A DNA stretch of 64,000 bases from Pseudomonas sp. BN102 (GTDB taxonomy: Bacteria; Pseudomonadota; Gammaproteobacteria; Pseudomonadales; Pseudomonadaceae): NCBI RefSeq assembly GCF_029871245.1, contig NZ_SSON01000070.1:124001-188000 (forward strand), given 5' to 3'. The notes under the pieces are model-generated. The model had not been told where the DNA came from. It made no database searches and worked only from the letters and a program-made list of their open reading frames with translations. A program made the position numbers and the translations under genes. Positions within the stretch are counted from its first letter, which is position 1. Every line of letters begins with the position of its first letter. Shown piece after piece: positions 51,994-61,256 of this stretch.

Positions 51994-51999
51994 TATGAT
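51994..51999 (+). promoter_or_regulatory. Possible -10 element for nudE
   Basis: TATGAT, 29 bp before the nudE ATG, is a reasonable -10; the -35 position (GGGGAC) is weak. AAGGAG is the ribosome site at 52016-52021. The site overlaps the leader of the divergent HAD gene. Confidence 0.3.
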
Positions 52000-52028
52000 A
52001 ACCCGCCGGTCATGCCAAGGAGTCCGTT

Positions 52029-52595
52029 ATGCGTCAGAAGCCCACGGTGCTCGCTCGCGAGATAGTCGCCAGCAGCCGCCTGTTCCGTGTCGAGGAGCTG
52101 CAGTTGCGATTCGCCAATGGCGTTGAGCGCACCTACGAGCGTCTGGTGGGCAAAGGCTCCGGCTACGGCGCGGTGATGGTGGTGGCTATGGCCGATGCCG
52201 AGCACGTGTTGCTGGTGGAGGAGTACTGCGCCGGCACCGACGACTACCAGCTGTCCCTGCCCAAGGGACTGATCGAGCCGGGCGAGGATGTGCTTGCCGC
52301 CGCCAACCGTGAGCTTAAGGAGGAGGCCGGATTCGGTGCCCGCCAACTGGAGCACCTCACCGAGCTCTCGCTGTCCCCTGGCTACATGAGCCAGAAGATC
52401 CAGGTGGTCCTGGCCCGCGATCTCTATGAAGAGCGCCTGCCGGGCGACGAGCCCGAGCCGCTGCGGGTGGACCGCATCAGCCTGCGCGAGCTTTCGAGCC
52501 TCGCCCAGCACCAGCAATTCAGCGAAGGGCGCGCCCTGGCGGCGCTCTACCTGACCCGCGATATCCTGACCCAGCGTGGGGAGTACCCATCGTGA
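52029..52595 (+). CDS. nudE: ADP-compounds hydrolase NudE (Nudix)
   Basis: A 188-residue Nudix hydrolase. The box GLIEPGEDVLAAANRELKEEAGFG (residues 80-103) fits GX5EX7REUXEEXGU with all catalytic glutamates. NudE cleaves ADP-ribose, NADH and Ap2A-type ADP compounds (established for E. coli). Its TGA overlaps the GTG start of cysQ (GTGA), and both enzymes act on adenylate by-products, so the two genes are co-translated. Confidence 0.93.
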   Translation: MRQKPTVLAREIVASSRLFRVEELQLRFANGVERTYERLVGKGSGYGAVMVVAMADAEHVLLVEEYCAGTDDYQLSLPKGLIEPGEDVLAAANRELKEEAGFGARQLEHLTELSLSPGYMSQKIQVVLARDLYEERLPGDEPEPLRVDRISLRELSSLAQHQQFSEGRALAALYLTRDILTQRGEYPS

Positions 52596-53413
52596 GCCAT
52601 CCCTTGCTTCCTGCCGTGATCGACCTGGTTTGCCAGGCGGGTGATGTCATCCTGCCTTACTGGCGTGGCGAACTGGATGTCATCGAAAAGGCCGACACCT
52701 CGCCCGTGACCGCCGCCGACCTGGCCGCGCACAAGCTGCTGGCCGCCGGACTGGCGGCGCTGGATGCGAGCATCCCGGTGCTTTCCGAGGAAGCTGCGGA
52801 CATTCCCCTGGGCGAGCGCGCCAACTGGCAGCGCTGGTGGCTGGTGGACCCGCTGGACGGCACCAAGGAATTCATTGCCGGCAGCGAGGAGTTCACCGTC
52901 AACGTGGCCCTGGTGGAAGCCGGGCGGGTGGTGTTCGGCGTGGTCGGCATGCCAGTGGGCGGGCGCTGCTACTACGGCGGTGCCGGGTTGGGTGCCTGGT
53001 GCCTGGATGTCGATGAGGACCCCCACGAGATCAGCGTGCGCATCGCCCCTGACGAAGCCTTTACCGTGGTCGCCAGCAAGCGCCATTCGAGTCCGGCCCA
53101 GGAGCGCCTGCTGGCCGGCTTGAACGAACGCTTCGGTGACCTGGCGCTGGCCAGTATCGGCAGCTCGCTGAAGTTCTGCCTGCTGGCCGAAGGCTCCGCC
53201 GACTGCTATCCGCGTCTGGCGCCCACCAGCCAATGGGACACCGCAGCCGCCCAGGGCGTGCTCGAAGGCGCCGGCGGCGAGGTGCTGGACCTGGCCGGCG
53301 AAGCCTTGACCTACGAGGCCCGCGAGCACTTCCTCAATCCTTCCTTCCTGGCCCTGCCGGTCGCCGCCGAGTGGCGGGCGGAGCTGATCCAGCTGGCGCG
53401 GGCGCTGGACTGA
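52592..53413 (+). CDS. cysQ: 3'(2'),5'-bisphosphate nucleotidase CysQ
   Basis: CysQ hydrolyses 3'-phosphoadenosine 5'-phosphate, a by-product of sulfate assimilation and acyl-carrier-protein loading. The 273-residue protein is an inositol-monophosphatase-fold enzyme with metal ligands in SEEAAD (Glu66/67) and DPLDGT (86-91) and the downstream WDTAA segment. The start is GTG, preceded by GGGGAG and overlapping nudE. A terminator lies 12 bp after the stop. Confidence 0.94.
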   Translation: MSHPLLPAVIDLVCQAGDVILPYWRGELDVIEKADTSPVTAADLAAHKLLAAGLAALDASIPVLSEEAADIPLGERANWQRWWLVDPLDGTKEFIAGSEEFTVNVALVEAGRVVFGVVGMPVGGRCYYGGAGLGAWCLDVDEDPHEISVRIAPDEAFTVVASKRHSSPAQERLLAGLNERFGDLALASIGSSLKFCLLAEGSADCYPRLAPTSQWDTAAAQGVLEGAGGEVLDLAGEALTYEAREHFLNPSFLALPVAAEWRAELIQLARALD

Positions 53414-53424
53414 GCACAAGCAAT

Positions 53425-53451
53425 GAAAAAGGGCCCCGAGGGGCCCTTTCT
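53425..53451 (+). terminator. Rho-independent terminator after cysQ
   Basis: AAAAAGGGCCCC (53426-53437) and GGGGCCCTTTCTT (53440-53452) form a GC stem with a 2-4 base loop and a short T-rich tail. Confidence 0.85.
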
Positions 53452-53481
53452 TGTAGGAGCGAATTCATCGGCGAAGCACCA

Positions 53482-53585
53482 GTAGGTTGGCGCTGAGCGG
53501 AGCGAAGCCCAACAAGGAGCGCGCAGCGCTCCCAACACGCCCAGCAGGCCGCTGTTGGGCTTCGCTCCGCTCAGCGCCAACCTAC
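53482..53585. repeat. Palindromic intergenic element, GTAGGTTGG family, copy 3
   Basis: A 104-bp element whose outer 32 bases (starting GTAGGTTGGCGCTGAGC, ending CGAAGCCCAAC) are matched perfectly by the reverse complement at the other end; the centre has a second GGAGCGCGCAGCGCTCC palindrome. A half copy of the TGTAGGAGCGAATTC type sits directly before it at 53452-53476. It lies between convergent cysQ and fabY. Confidence 0.9.
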
Positions 53586-53618
53586 GAGAGCACAGCCGGC
53601 CCCAGACCTGCCAACGGG

Positions 53619-55526
53619 TCAGTCCAGCATATCGGCGAAGCGTTCGTCCTTCTTGTACAGCAGCGGCTTGGCGAAACCGGGCACCTGGATGCCCTCGCTG
53701 CTCAGCTCGATCAGCTGTTCGTCGATCAGGTCATTGCCGAAGTTGTAGATGATGTCGAACTCGCCGAGACGGGCGCGGCGATCGTATTCCTCGGCGTTGG
53801 CGCGGGTCTGCTCGCGCTTCGCGCTGTAGGCAGCGAAGGCGGCCTCGCCGTGGCGCTTGCGCAGCATCTTCTCCGCCAGGCGTGGCGAGATGACCACGCC
53901 GGTGGCGTTGTTGCCGCCGAAGCCCTTGGAATTGATGAAGCAGACATCCATCTGGCGTTCGCCCAGAGGCAGGTCGCGGGTTTCGATGGCGAGGTGCTGG
54001 CGGTGTACATCGTCGGCGACCCGGTCGATAGTCTTGATGCCTGGCAGGATGCCGTACTTGAAGGTGCCCAGGGCGGCGATCACCTGGTCGCCGCTGGCGG
54101 TGGCCAAGGAGTGGCCGACGTAGGCCTTGACCGCGGCAACCGGCCATTGCTCGATGCCGAAGGCGGCGGCGACGCGGTCCAGCAACTCGGACTCGGTGAC
54201 GCGGTTGGCCGGTGTGCTGGAGCCGTGGGCATGGACGAAGCTGCGCTCACGCACGCCGTCGGCGCCGATCAGCTGGGAGGCGGCGGCCACGGCCTTGGCC
54301 AGCGTCAGGTAATTGCCCGGGCCGGGGGCCGAGATGGATTTCTTGAAACCGTCGGCATTGATGAAGACGTCGGTCACCGCGCCGTGGATGTCGGCGCCCA
54401 GCTCCAGGGCCAGGGCGTCGTCCATCAGCACCACGTACTGGCTGGATTCGGCCAGGGTGAAGCCGCAGTTCTCGCCGAAAGGCCGGCTGGCGCGGCGGAA
54501 GTCCACGTCCTCGCGGCCGCCGACCTGGCGCAAGCCTTCCTCGGTGGCCAGGGCGCCCATGGCGCCGTAGCCGTCGATGCATTCCTGGGTGATCGGCGCT
54601 TCGGCGTTGCCCACCAGGGCCACGCGGGCCTTGCCGCTGGCGATTTGCTCAATGGCCTTCTGCAGGTTGTAAAGGAAGGTGGCGCAGGCGCCGGTAACGC
54701 TGCCGGTGGTGCCGACGCTGCCCAGCACATAAGCGTTGATGAAGTCGGCCGGCATGGTGTTGAGGCCAAGCGGGCACTGCTTGGCGGTGACGCGGCCGCC
54801 CTTGAGGCGCGACTGCATCATGCCGCCGAAGCCGTTCTCGTCCAGCTGGCTCATGATGCTGCCAGAGAACACGGCGATCTCGTCGGGTTGCACGCGGTCG
54901 ACGATGGTCTTCCAGGGCAGGCCGATGGAGCGGATGGCGTCGGTGGCGGCGACCACCGACATTTGCAGGCCGCGCGGGTGGAAGCGCGAGTTGTACAGCT
55001 CGCCCGGCTCGAAGCCGCCGGGCAGCTGGCCGGCGGACTTCACCGGCAGCTCGCGGTAGCTGTCGACCTTGAAGTCGCAAGCGCCGTGGATGGCCACGCG
55101 CACTTCGCCGTTGTCCAGGGCTTCCACCGACCAGTTGGCCGGCAGCGGCTCGGGCAGCTGCTTGCGCGAGGTGATGAAGCTCAGGGCCTGGCCGTCGCCC
55201 ACCTGGGCGGTGAGGTTCTTCTGCCAGTGAGCGGCATCCACGTCCAGGTGCTGCTTGTCGATGCGGCGCACCAGGGTGGAGTCGAGGATCTGCGCGGCGA
55301 AGCGGGTTTCGATCGCGGCGAGCGTCAGGGCCTCGCCGTCGCCGTCGAGGTACTGGCCTTCGGCAACCGAGACCAGCTTCATCATCACGGCGAGGCCTGC
55401 CAGGGTTTCCTGGCGGGCCTGGGCGTCCAGGGTCTCGATCACGATACGGCGGAAGCCGTGGTGGAACGAGCTTCGCCCAGCCGCGTTGTAGCCGCCAAAA
55501 CCCACAATCACTGGAAGTCGGGACAT
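53619..55526 (-). CDS. fabY: Beta-ketoacyl-ACP synthase FabY, fatty-acid-synthesis initiating enzyme
   Basis: A 635-residue ketosynthase, the size of PAO1 FabY, which condenses acetyl-CoA with malonyl-ACP to start type II fatty acid synthesis in place of FabH (established in P. aeruginosa). The thiolase-fold catalytic triad is visible: Cys in TGACATFLYN, His in HAHGSSTPANRV, His in KAYVGHSLATAS. The N-terminus MSRLPVIVGFGGYNAAGRSSFHHGFRR begins at 55526 behind GAGGAG; the frame is open to 55640. It is convergent with cysQ and co-directional with arcC upstream. Confidence 0.93.
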   Translation of the reverse strand: MSRLPVIVGFGGYNAAGRSSFHHGFRRIVIETLDAQARQETLAGLAVMMKLVSVAEGQYLDGDGEALTLAAIETRFAAQILDSTLVRRIDKQHLDVDAAHWQKNLTAQVGDGQALSFITSRKQLPEPLPANWSVEALDNGEVRVAIHGACDFKVDSYRELPVKSAGQLPGGFEPGELYNSRFHPRGLQMSVVAATDAIRSIGLPWKTIVDRVQPDEIAVFSGSIMSQLDENGFGGMMQSRLKGGRVTAKQCPLGLNTMPADFINAYVLGSVGTTGSVTGACATFLYNLQKAIEQIASGKARVALVGNAEAPITQECIDGYGAMGALATEEGLRQVGGREDVDFRRASRPFGENCGFTLAESSQYVVLMDDALALELGADIHGAVTDVFINADGFKKSISAPGPGNYLTLAKAVAAASQLIGADGVRERSFVHAHGSSTPANRVTESELLDRVAAAFGIEQWPVAAVKAYVGHSLATASGDQVIAALGTFKYGILPGIKTIDRVADDVHRQHLAIETRDLPLGERQMDVCFINSKGFGGNNATGVVISPRLAEKMLRKRHGEAAFAAYSAKREQTRANAEEYDRRARLGEFDIIYNFGNDLIDEQLIELSSEGIQVPGFAKPLLYKKDERFADMLD

Positions 55527-55759
55527 CTCTCGAAAACTCCTCAAAAAGACCATCTCATGCCGGCGGGCGGGCTTGGCGGCGGGGTGCCGCTCCAAAGAGG
55601 CGGCTTTATGCAGCGTCAAGCATCGCGGGCCAGGTGGCATGAGCCAGGTGGCAGCTCGAATTTAACGGGATGTCTACCTGACGAGGGGTATGACTATCAA
55701 GTCACGCCTTTGGTCATTCGGCGGGAGATTGGGGAGATGTTGCAAGGGAGAGAGGACCC
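55527..55759. other. Intergenic region upstream of fabY
   Basis: Some 230 bp between the fabY start and the palindromic repeat behind arcC. It contains no convincing gene; the fabY promoter should lie here on the minus strand, and the segment near 55655-55700 is AT-richer, but no clear -35/-10 pair stands out. Confidence 0.3.
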
Positions 55760-55857
55760 TGTGGGGGCGATTTCAATCGCTGAGCAGACCGTAGGTCTGC
55801 CCTTCGGGCATTCAAGGGGCAGCTGCGCTGCCCTTGGCGAATGAATTCGCCCCCACA
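55760..55857. repeat. Palindromic element, TGTGGGGGCGAAT family, copy 5 (long form)
   Basis: Arms TGTGGGGGCGA...TCGC and GGCGAATGAATTCGCCCCC enclose nested hairpins GCAGACC/GGTCTGC and GGGCAGC/GCTGCCC, as in 43881-43978. It begins 15 bp after the arcC stop on the minus strand and may serve as the 3' end structure of the arc transcript. Confidence 0.88.
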
Positions 55858-55872
55858 AGGTGAAGGGAGCGC

Positions 55873-56805
55873 TCAGCGGTACTGGATCCCCGCCGCGCTG
55901 GTGCTGACGCTGGTGCCGGCCTGGCCAAGGGCAATGGCTTCGATGTCCTTCAGCGCACCGATCACCGCGGGCTTGCCGGTCTTCTGGGCGAATTCGCTGG
56001 CGGCCTGCACCTTCGGCCCCATGGAGCCGGCGGCGAAGCCGAGGCGTTCCAGTTCGTCCGGGTGGGCCTGGGCGATGGCCTTCTGCGTCGGCTTGCCCCA
56101 GTCGATGTAAGCGGCGTCGACGTCAGTGGCGATCACCAGCAGGTCGGCTTCCAGCTGCTCGGCCAGCAGGGCCGAGCAGAGGTCCTTGTCGATCACCGCC
56201 TCGACGCCGGAGAGCTTCTTGCCCGACTCGTCATACATGGTCGGGATGCCGCCGCCGCCAGCGCAGATCACCACCGTGCCTTTCTCCAGCAGCCATTTCA
56301 CCGGGCGGATCTCGAAGATGCGCTTGGGCCGTGGACTGGCCACGACACGGCGGAACTTGTCGCCATCGGGGGCGATGCTCCAGCCCTTTTCCTTGGCCAG
56401 GCGCTCGGCTTCTTCCTTGGGATAGACCGGGCCGATGGGCTTGGTGGGCTTCTGGAAGGCCGGGTCCGACGGGTCCACCTCGACCTGGGTCAGGATGGTG
56501 GCGAAGGGCACTTCGAAGGGCAGCAGGTTGCCCAGCTCCTGTTCGATCATGTAGCCGATCATGCCCTCCGTCTCGGCCCCGAGGACGTCCAGCGGATAGG
56601 GGTTCTTGGCGTCATAGGCGGCACCCTGCAGGGCCAGCAGGCCCACTTGCGGGCCGTTGCCGTGGGCGATCACCAGTTCGTTGCCTGGCGCCACCTTGGC
56701 GATCTGTTCGCAGGCGATGCGCACGTTCTCCCGCTGATTCTCAGCGGTCATGGCCTCGCCACGGCGCAGCAGCGCGTTGCCGCCCAATGCGATGACGATT
56801 CGCAT
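55873..56805 (-). CDS. arcC: Carbamate kinase
   Basis: ArcC makes ATP from carbamoyl phosphate and ADP, the energy-yielding last step of the arginine deiminase pathway. The 310-residue protein starts [19 protein letters not shown] (P-loop-like GGNAL) and keeps the amino-acid-kinase blocks [28 protein letters not shown] and [13 protein letters not shown]. Length equals the PAO1 enzyme. It is last in arcDABC; a GC-rich stem-loop lies in the gap after arcB. Confidence 0.96.
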   Translation of the reverse strand: MRIVIALGGNALLRRGEAMTAENQRENVRIACEQIAKVAPGNELVIAHGNGPQVGLLALQGAAYDAKNPYPLDVLGAETEGMIGYMIEQELGNLLPFEVPFATILTQVEVDPSDPAFQKPTKPIGPVYPKEEAERLAKEKGWSIAPDGDKFRRVVASPRPKRIFEIRPVKWLLEKGTVVICAGGGGIPTMYDESGKKLSGVEAVIDKDLCSALLAEQLEADLLVIATDVDAAYIDWGKPTQKAIAQAHPDELERLGFAAGSMGPKVQAASEFAQKTGKPAVIGALKDIEAIALGQAGTSVSTSAAGIQYR

Positions 56806-56835
56806 AGTGATTTCCTCCTGAGGGGTGAAATGCGT

Positions 56836-56865
56836 CCCGGACCGGCGAACGCGTCGCGGTCCGGG
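56836..56865 (-). other. Stem-loop in the arcB-arcC spacer
   Basis: CCCGGACCG (56836-56844) and CGGTCCGGG (56857-56865) pair over 12 bases. No T-run follows in the direction of transcription. In P. aeruginosa the arcDABC messenger is processed into stable pieces, and such hairpins could mark or protect new ends; that role here is inference. Confidence 0.6.
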
Positions 56866-56877
56866 GCGTATCGGGAC

Positions 56878-57888
56878 TTACATGTCGGCGAGGGTCGAAA
56901 CGAGGATCGCCTTGATGGTGTGCATGCGGTTTTCCGCTTGCTCGAAGGCGATGCAGTAGGGCGACTCGAACACGTCGTCGGTCACTTCGATGCCGTTCTT
57001 CAGGTTCGGGTACTGCTCGGCGATCTGCTTGCCGACCTTGGTTTCGCTGTTGTGGAAGGCGGGCAGGCAGTGCATGAACTTCACCCGCGGATTGCCAGCG
57101 GCCTTCATCATGTCCATGTTGACCTGATAAGGCAGCAGTTCCTTGATGCGCTCGCCCCAGGCTTCCACCGGCTCGCCCATGGAGACCCATACGTCGGTGT
57201 GGATGAAGTCCACGCCCTTGACCGCTTCCTTAGGATCTTCGGTGAGGGTGATGCGGGCGCCGCTTTCCTCGGCGAATTTCTTGCAGGCGGCGACGTGTTC
57301 GTCACTCGGCCACAGGGCCTTCGGTGCGGCGATGCGGACGTCCATGCCGAGCTTGGCGCCGATCAGCAGCAGGGAGTTACCCATGTTGTTGCGGGCGTCG
57401 CCCAGGTAGGCGTAGGAGATGTCGTGCAACGGCTTGTCGCTGTTCTCGCGCATGGTCAGCACGTCGGCGAGCATCTGGGTCGGGTGATATTCGTCGGTCA
57501 GGCCGTTGAAAACCGGTACGCCGGCAAACTTGGCCAGTTCTTCGACGATTTCCTGCTTGAAGCCACGGTACTCGATGGCGTCGTACATGCGGCCGAGCAC
57601 CCGGGCGGTGTCCTTCATGCTCTCCTTGTGGCCGATCTGCGAGGAGGTCGGGTCGATGTAGGTGACGTTGGCGCCCTGGTCATAGGCGGCCACCTCGAAG
57701 GCGCAACGGGTGCGGGTGGAGGACTTCTCGAAGATCAGGGCGATGTTGTTGCCCTTGAGGTGCTGTTGCTCGGTGCCGCTGTACTTGGCGCGTTTCAGGT
57801 CGCGGGAGAGGTCCAGCAGGTAACGCAGCTCACGGGTGCTGTGGTGCATCAGGCTGAGCAGGTTACGGTTGTGCATGTTGAAGGCCAT
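56878..57888 (-). CDS. arcB: Ornithine carbamoyltransferase, catabolic
   Basis: ArcB phosphorolyses citrulline to ornithine and carbamoyl phosphate. The 336-residue protein, the same length as PAO1 ArcB, has the carbamoyl phosphate site STRTR (57-61), the HPTQ-type motif [14 protein letters not shown], and [10 protein letters not shown] with the ornithine-site Cys. The catabolic type is assigned by its place in arcDABC and similarity in length and N-terminus ([17 protein letters not shown]). It is transcribed between arcA and arcC. Confidence 0.96.
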   Translation of the reverse strand: MAFNMHNRNLLSLMHHSTRELRYLLDLSRDLKRAKYSGTEQQHLKGNNIALIFEKSSTRTRCAFEVAAYDQGANVTYIDPTSSQIGHKESMKDTARVLGRMYDAIEYRGFKQEIVEELAKFAGVPVFNGLTDEYHPTQMLADVLTMRENSDKPLHDISYAYLGDARNNMGNSLLLIGAKLGMDVRIAAPKALWPSDEHVAACKKFAEESGARITLTEDPKEAVKGVDFIHTDVWVSMGEPVEAWGERIKELLPYQVNMDMMKAAGNPRVKFMHCLPAFHNSETKVGKQIAEQYPNLKNGIEVTDDVFESPYCIAFEQAENRMHTIKAILVSTLADM

Positions 57889-57954
57889 GATTCTTTCTCC
57901 TTGTGGGTAACTTGAAATCAGGCTCCGTCAGAACAGCTTGTGGCTGGCGGGGCA

Positions 57955-57978
57955 GGCGGCTCCGGGTGGGGAGCCGCC
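57955..57978 (-). other. Stem-loop in the arcA-arcB spacer
   Basis: GGCGGCTCC (57955-57963) and GGAGCCGCC (57970-57978) form a perfect 9-bp stem with a 6-base loop, 12 bp after the arcA stop. No T-run follows on the minus strand, so it is not a standard terminator; it could stabilise or mark cleavage of the arc messenger. Confidence 0.65.
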
Positions 57979-57990
57979 AGAGGTGTCAAC

Positions 57991-59241
57991 TCAGTAATCG
58001 ATCGGGTCGCGCAGGATCGGGCAGGTCATGCAGTGGCCGCCGCCACGGCCGCGGCCGAGTTCGCTGGCGCTGATGGTGACCACCTCGACGCCAGCCTTGC
58101 GCAGCAGGGTGTTGGTGTAGGTGTTGCGGTCATAGCCGACCACCACGCCGGGCTCCAGGCAGACCACGTTGTTGCCGTCATCCCACTGCTCGCGCTCGGC
58201 CTCGAAGGCGTCGCCACCGGTTTGCACCACGCGCAGTTCTTTGAGGTTGAGGGCCTCGGCGACCACCGAGATGAAGTCCTTCTCTTCGCGGCGGATGTCG
58301 ATGCCGTAGGGACGGCTTTCATCCGGGCGCAGCACGAAGGGCACGATTTCCTTGACCACTTCCGGGAAGACGGTGACCAGGTCGCGGTCGCAGAAGGTGA
58401 AGACGGTGTCCAGGTGCATGGCGGCGCGGGACTTCGGCAGGCCAGCGACTACCACCTTCTGCACGGCGCCTTTGGCGAACAGCGATTGCGCCAGTTGGCC
58501 AATGGCCTGGCGGGACGTGCGCTCGCCCATGCCGATCAGTACCACACCGTTGCCGATGGGCATCACGTCGCCACCCTCGAGGGTGGACATGCCGTGGTCC
58601 TTGTCCGGATCGCCGTACCAGACCTCGAATTCGGCCTCGGTGAAGGTCGGGTGGAACTTGTAGATGGCGCTGGCCAGCAGGGTTTCCTGGCGACGGGCCG
58701 GCCAGTACATGGGGTTGAGGGTCACGCCGCCGTAGATCCAGCAGGTGGTGTCGCGGGTGAATTGGGTGTTGGGCAGCGGCGGCAGGATGAAGCTGGAGTG
58801 GCCCAGGTAGTCGCGGTACATCTTGATGGCGCTGACGCCTTCACTCTCCGGCAGGTCGGAACCGGCGACGCCGCCGATGAGGAACTCGGCGATCTTGCGC
58901 GGCTCCAGGCCTTCGATCCAGGAGCGGACTTCATTGACCAGGCCGACGCCGACCTGGTCATTGGTGATCTTGCGATCGAGGATCCATTTCAGCGCTTCCT
59001 TGTTCTGCACGATGTCGGTCAGCAGGTTGTGCATTTCCAGGACATCGATGCCGCGGTCGCGCATCTTGGTGACGAAGTCGAAGTGGTCGCGCTTGGCCTG
59101 GTTGACCCAGATGACGTCATCGAACAGCAGCTCGTCGCAGTTGTTGGGGGTCAGGCGCATGTGCGCGAGACCCGGCGAGCAGACCATTACCTTATGCAGT
59201 TTGCCGGCTTCCGAATGAACGCCGAGTTTGACTTTGGACAT
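57991..59241 (-). CDS. arcA: Arginine deiminase
   Basis: ArcA hydrolyses arginine to citrulline and ammonia. The 416-residue protein carries the guanidino-modifying enzyme residues: [47 protein letters not shown], and the nucleophile Cys404 in [10 protein letters not shown]. Length is two residues shorter than the PAO1 enzyme. It follows arcD by 18 bp on the same strand, so both are in one operon driven from the ANR-controlled promoter upstream of arcD. Confidence 0.97.
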   Translation of the reverse strand: MSKVKLGVHSEAGKLHKVMVCSPGLAHMRLTPNNCDELLFDDVIWVNQAKRDHFDFVTKMRDRGIDVLEMHNLLTDIVQNKEALKWILDRKITNDQVGVGLVNEVRSWIEGLEPRKIAEFLIGGVAGSDLPESEGVSAIKMYRDYLGHSSFILPPLPNTQFTRDTTCWIYGGVTLNPMYWPARRQETLLASAIYKFHPTFTEAEFEVWYGDPDKDHGMSTLEGGDVMPIGNGVVLIGMGERTSRQAIGQLAQSLFAKGAVQKVVVAGLPKSRAAMHLDTVFTFCDRDLVTVFPEVVKEIVPFVLRPDESRPYGIDIRREEKDFISVVAEALNLKELRVVQTGGDAFEAEREQWDDGNNVVCLEPGVVVGYDRNTYTNTLLRKAGVEVVTISASELGRGRGGGHCMTCPILRDPIDY

Positions 59242-59259
59242 GGCAGGTCTCCTTACGAG

Positions 59260-60687
59260 TTACAGGGTCAGGAAGCCGTCGTAGAGCCCGTAGGCCGCCA
59301 CGATCGCGCCGATGACCACGGCTGCGAATATCAGCTTCTCGACATTGGTGAATACCGGCTGGCCAACTTCCCGTTTGGCCTTGGCGAACAGAATCACGCC
59401 CGGTGCGTAGAGCAGGGCGGAGAGCAGCAGGTACTTCACGCCGCCGGCATAGATCAGCCAGACGGCATAGATCAGCGCGATGGCGGCGATGACCAGGTCC
59501 TTGTTGCGGTCGGATGCATCCTGCTCATAGCCCTCGCCGCGCAGGGGCAGCAGCACCGCGTAGGCAGCGGACCAGAGGTAGGGCACCAGGATCATCGAGG
59601 TCGCCAGGTAGATCAGCGACAGGTAGGTGCTGGCGCTGAACAGGGTGATGATCAGGAACAGCTGCACCATGGCATTGGTCAGCCAGAGGGCGTTGGCCGG
59701 AACCTGGTTGGCGTTCTCCTTGCGGATGAAGGCCGGCATGGTGTGGTCCTTGGCCGCGGCGAAGAGGATCTCGGCACAGAGCAGTACCCAGGAAAGCAGG
59801 GCGCCGATCAGGGAGATGACCAGACCGACGCTGATCAGCACGGCGCCCCACTGGCCGACCACGTGCTTGAGCACCGCCGCCATGGAGGGGTTCTGCAGTT
59901 TGGCCAGTTCCGGCTGGGTCATGATGCCGAGCGACAGCACGTTCACCAGCACCAGCAATAGCAGCACGATGATGAAGCCGAGGATGGTCGCCTTGCCCAC
60001 GTCGCTGCGCTTCTCGGCGCGGGCGGAGAAGATGCTCGCGCCCTCGATGCCGATGAACACCCAGACGGTGACCAACATCATGTTGCGCACCTGGTTCATC
60101 ACGCTGCCCAGCTCGATGTTTTTCGAGCCCCAGATGTCAGCGGTGAAGATGTCCAGCTTGAAGGCGAACAGGCAGATGAGGATGAACAGGAACAGCGGCA
60201 CCACCTTGGCGATGGTGGTCACCAGGTTGATGAAGGCTGCTTCCTTGATGCCGCGCAGCACCAGGAAGTGCACGGCCCAGAGGACGATCGAGGCGCCGAT
60301 GATGGCCGCCAGCGTGTTGCCCTCGCCGAAGATCGGGAAGAAATAGCCCAGGGTGCTGAACAGCAGCACGAAGTAGCCGACGTTGCCCAGCCAGGCGCTG
60401 ATCCAGTAGCCCCAGGCCGAGGAGAAACCCATGTAGTCGCCGAAACCGGCCTTGGCGTAGGCGTATACCCCGCCGTCGAGGTTTGGCTTGCGATTGGCCA
60501 GGGTCTGGAAGACGAATGCCAGGGTGAGCATGCCCACCGCGGTAATGCCCCAGCCGATGAGAATTGCGCCGACGTCGGCACTCGCCGCCATGTTCTGCGG
60601 CAGTGAGAAAATGCCCCCGCCCACCATTGAACCGACAACTAGGGCGACCAGGGCGCCAAGTCGAAGTTTGTCGGAAGAATCTGACAT
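59260..60687 (-). CDS. arcD: Arginine:ornithine antiporter
   Basis: ArcD exchanges external arginine for internal ornithine across the inner membrane. The 475-residue APC-superfamily protein has about 12-13 hydrophobic segments, starting LGALVALVVGSMVGGGIFSLPQNMAA. The start MSDSSDKLRLG at 60687 follows GGAGG at 7 bases; the frame is open to 60762 but the extra 25 residues overlap the ANR box and promoter. It is first of arcDABC. Confidence 0.95.
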   Translation of the reverse strand: MSDSSDKLRLGALVALVVGSMVGGGIFSLPQNMAASADVGAILIGWGITAVGMLTLAFVFQTLANRKPNLDGGVYAYAKAGFGDYMGFSSAWGYWISAWLGNVGYFVLLFSTLGYFFPIFGEGNTLAAIIGASIVLWAVHFLVLRGIKEAAFINLVTTIAKVVPLFLFILICLFAFKLDIFTADIWGSKNIELGSVMNQVRNMMLVTVWVFIGIEGASIFSARAEKRSDVGKATILGFIIVLLLLVLVNVLSLGIMTQPELAKLQNPSMAAVLKHVVGQWGAVLISVGLVISLIGALLSWVLLCAEILFAAAKDHTMPAFIRKENANQVPANALWLTNAMVQLFLIITLFSASTYLSLIYLATSMILVPYLWSAAYAVLLPLRGEGYEQDASDRNKDLVIAAIALIYAVWLIYAGGVKYLLLSALLYAPGVILFAKAKREVGQPVFTNVEKLIFAAVVIGAIVAAYGLYDGFLTL

Positions 60688-60713
60688 ATTGCACCTCCAC
60701 CAGGAGTAGGAAC

Positions 60714-60762
60714 TGTGCTTATTGAGCGCTTGGTCTAGCGACTGCGTTCTGATCCAGATCAA
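60714..60762 (-). promoter_or_regulatory. ANR-dependent promoter of arcDABC with FNR-type box
   Basis: On the minus strand TTGAT-CTGG-ATCAG (60762-60749) fits the ANR/FNR consensus TTGAT-N4-ATCAA with one mismatch. A start near 60714 would put the box centre close to -41.5, and TCAATA lies at the -10 position (60726-60720 region). This is the class II layout known for anaerobic activation of P. aeruginosa arcDABC by ANR. Confidence 0.75.
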
Positions 60763-61124
60763 TAGCTGGCTAATGAGTCATACGGACATTTTCCTTACTG
60801 TCGTAGAGGGAGGGATTACTGCAGATCGCCACCCGAAGGGAGCAAGATAGAGCGTTTGGCCAGCCATCCCGGGCAGCGCCTAATACACACTAGTCGGTTT
60901 TCTAGGGGCTTCAAGTTGCAACTTCCCGGCCCTGCTTCCTATGACGCATCACCATAATCCTTGGACGAAATGACCGATTTGTGTCGGATATTTCGCTATT
61001 TACGGGACGCTTTTCAGTAGGAAAGTTTTTAAGAATCAGGCAGTAAAAGGCCTATTCAAAACTCGGCAACTTGCCCTCGGACGAGAGCCGCTCGTCCGAT
61101 ATCCGGAACATGAATTGGCAGCCC
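60763..61124. other. AT-rich upstream region of arcD
   Basis: No gene can be supported. TGTCG-containing stretches near 60802 (ACTGTCGTAGAG) and 60985 (TGTGTCGGATATTTCGC) resemble half-sites of the Pseudomonas ArgR consensus (TGTCGC-N8-AA) but are weak. ArgR control of arcDABC is known in PAO1. The rest is AT-rich with T-runs around 61020. Confidence 0.35.
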
Positions 61125-61187
61125 GTAGGGTGCGCCGTGCGCACCACCGATCGGGCGCGGAATATCGGTGCGCGCAGCGCACCCTAC
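61125..61187. repeat. Palindromic element, GTAGGGTGCGCC family, copy 2
   Basis: GTAGGGTGCGCCGTGCGCACC and its near-complement GGTGCGCGCAGCGCACCCTAC flank about 21 bases. Arms match the copy at 46968-47031; centres differ. It lies between the candidate small RNA terminator and the arcD upstream region. Confidence 0.88.
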
Positions 61188-61225
61188 GCGTGAGCTCGCG
61201 AGCGTCTCGTGATTTCCATGGGCAT

Positions 61226-61256
61226 GAAAAAGCCCGGCACGGGGCCGGGCTTCGGG
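61226..61256 (-). terminator. Rho-independent terminator of the candidate small RNA (or of dctBD)
   Basis: GCCCGGC (61232-61238) and GCCGGGC (61244-61250) form a 7-bp stem. On the minus strand the stem is followed by TTTTTCATG, so it terminates leftward transcription. It is 243 bp past the dctD stop, unusually far for a dctBD terminator. Confidence 0.85.
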
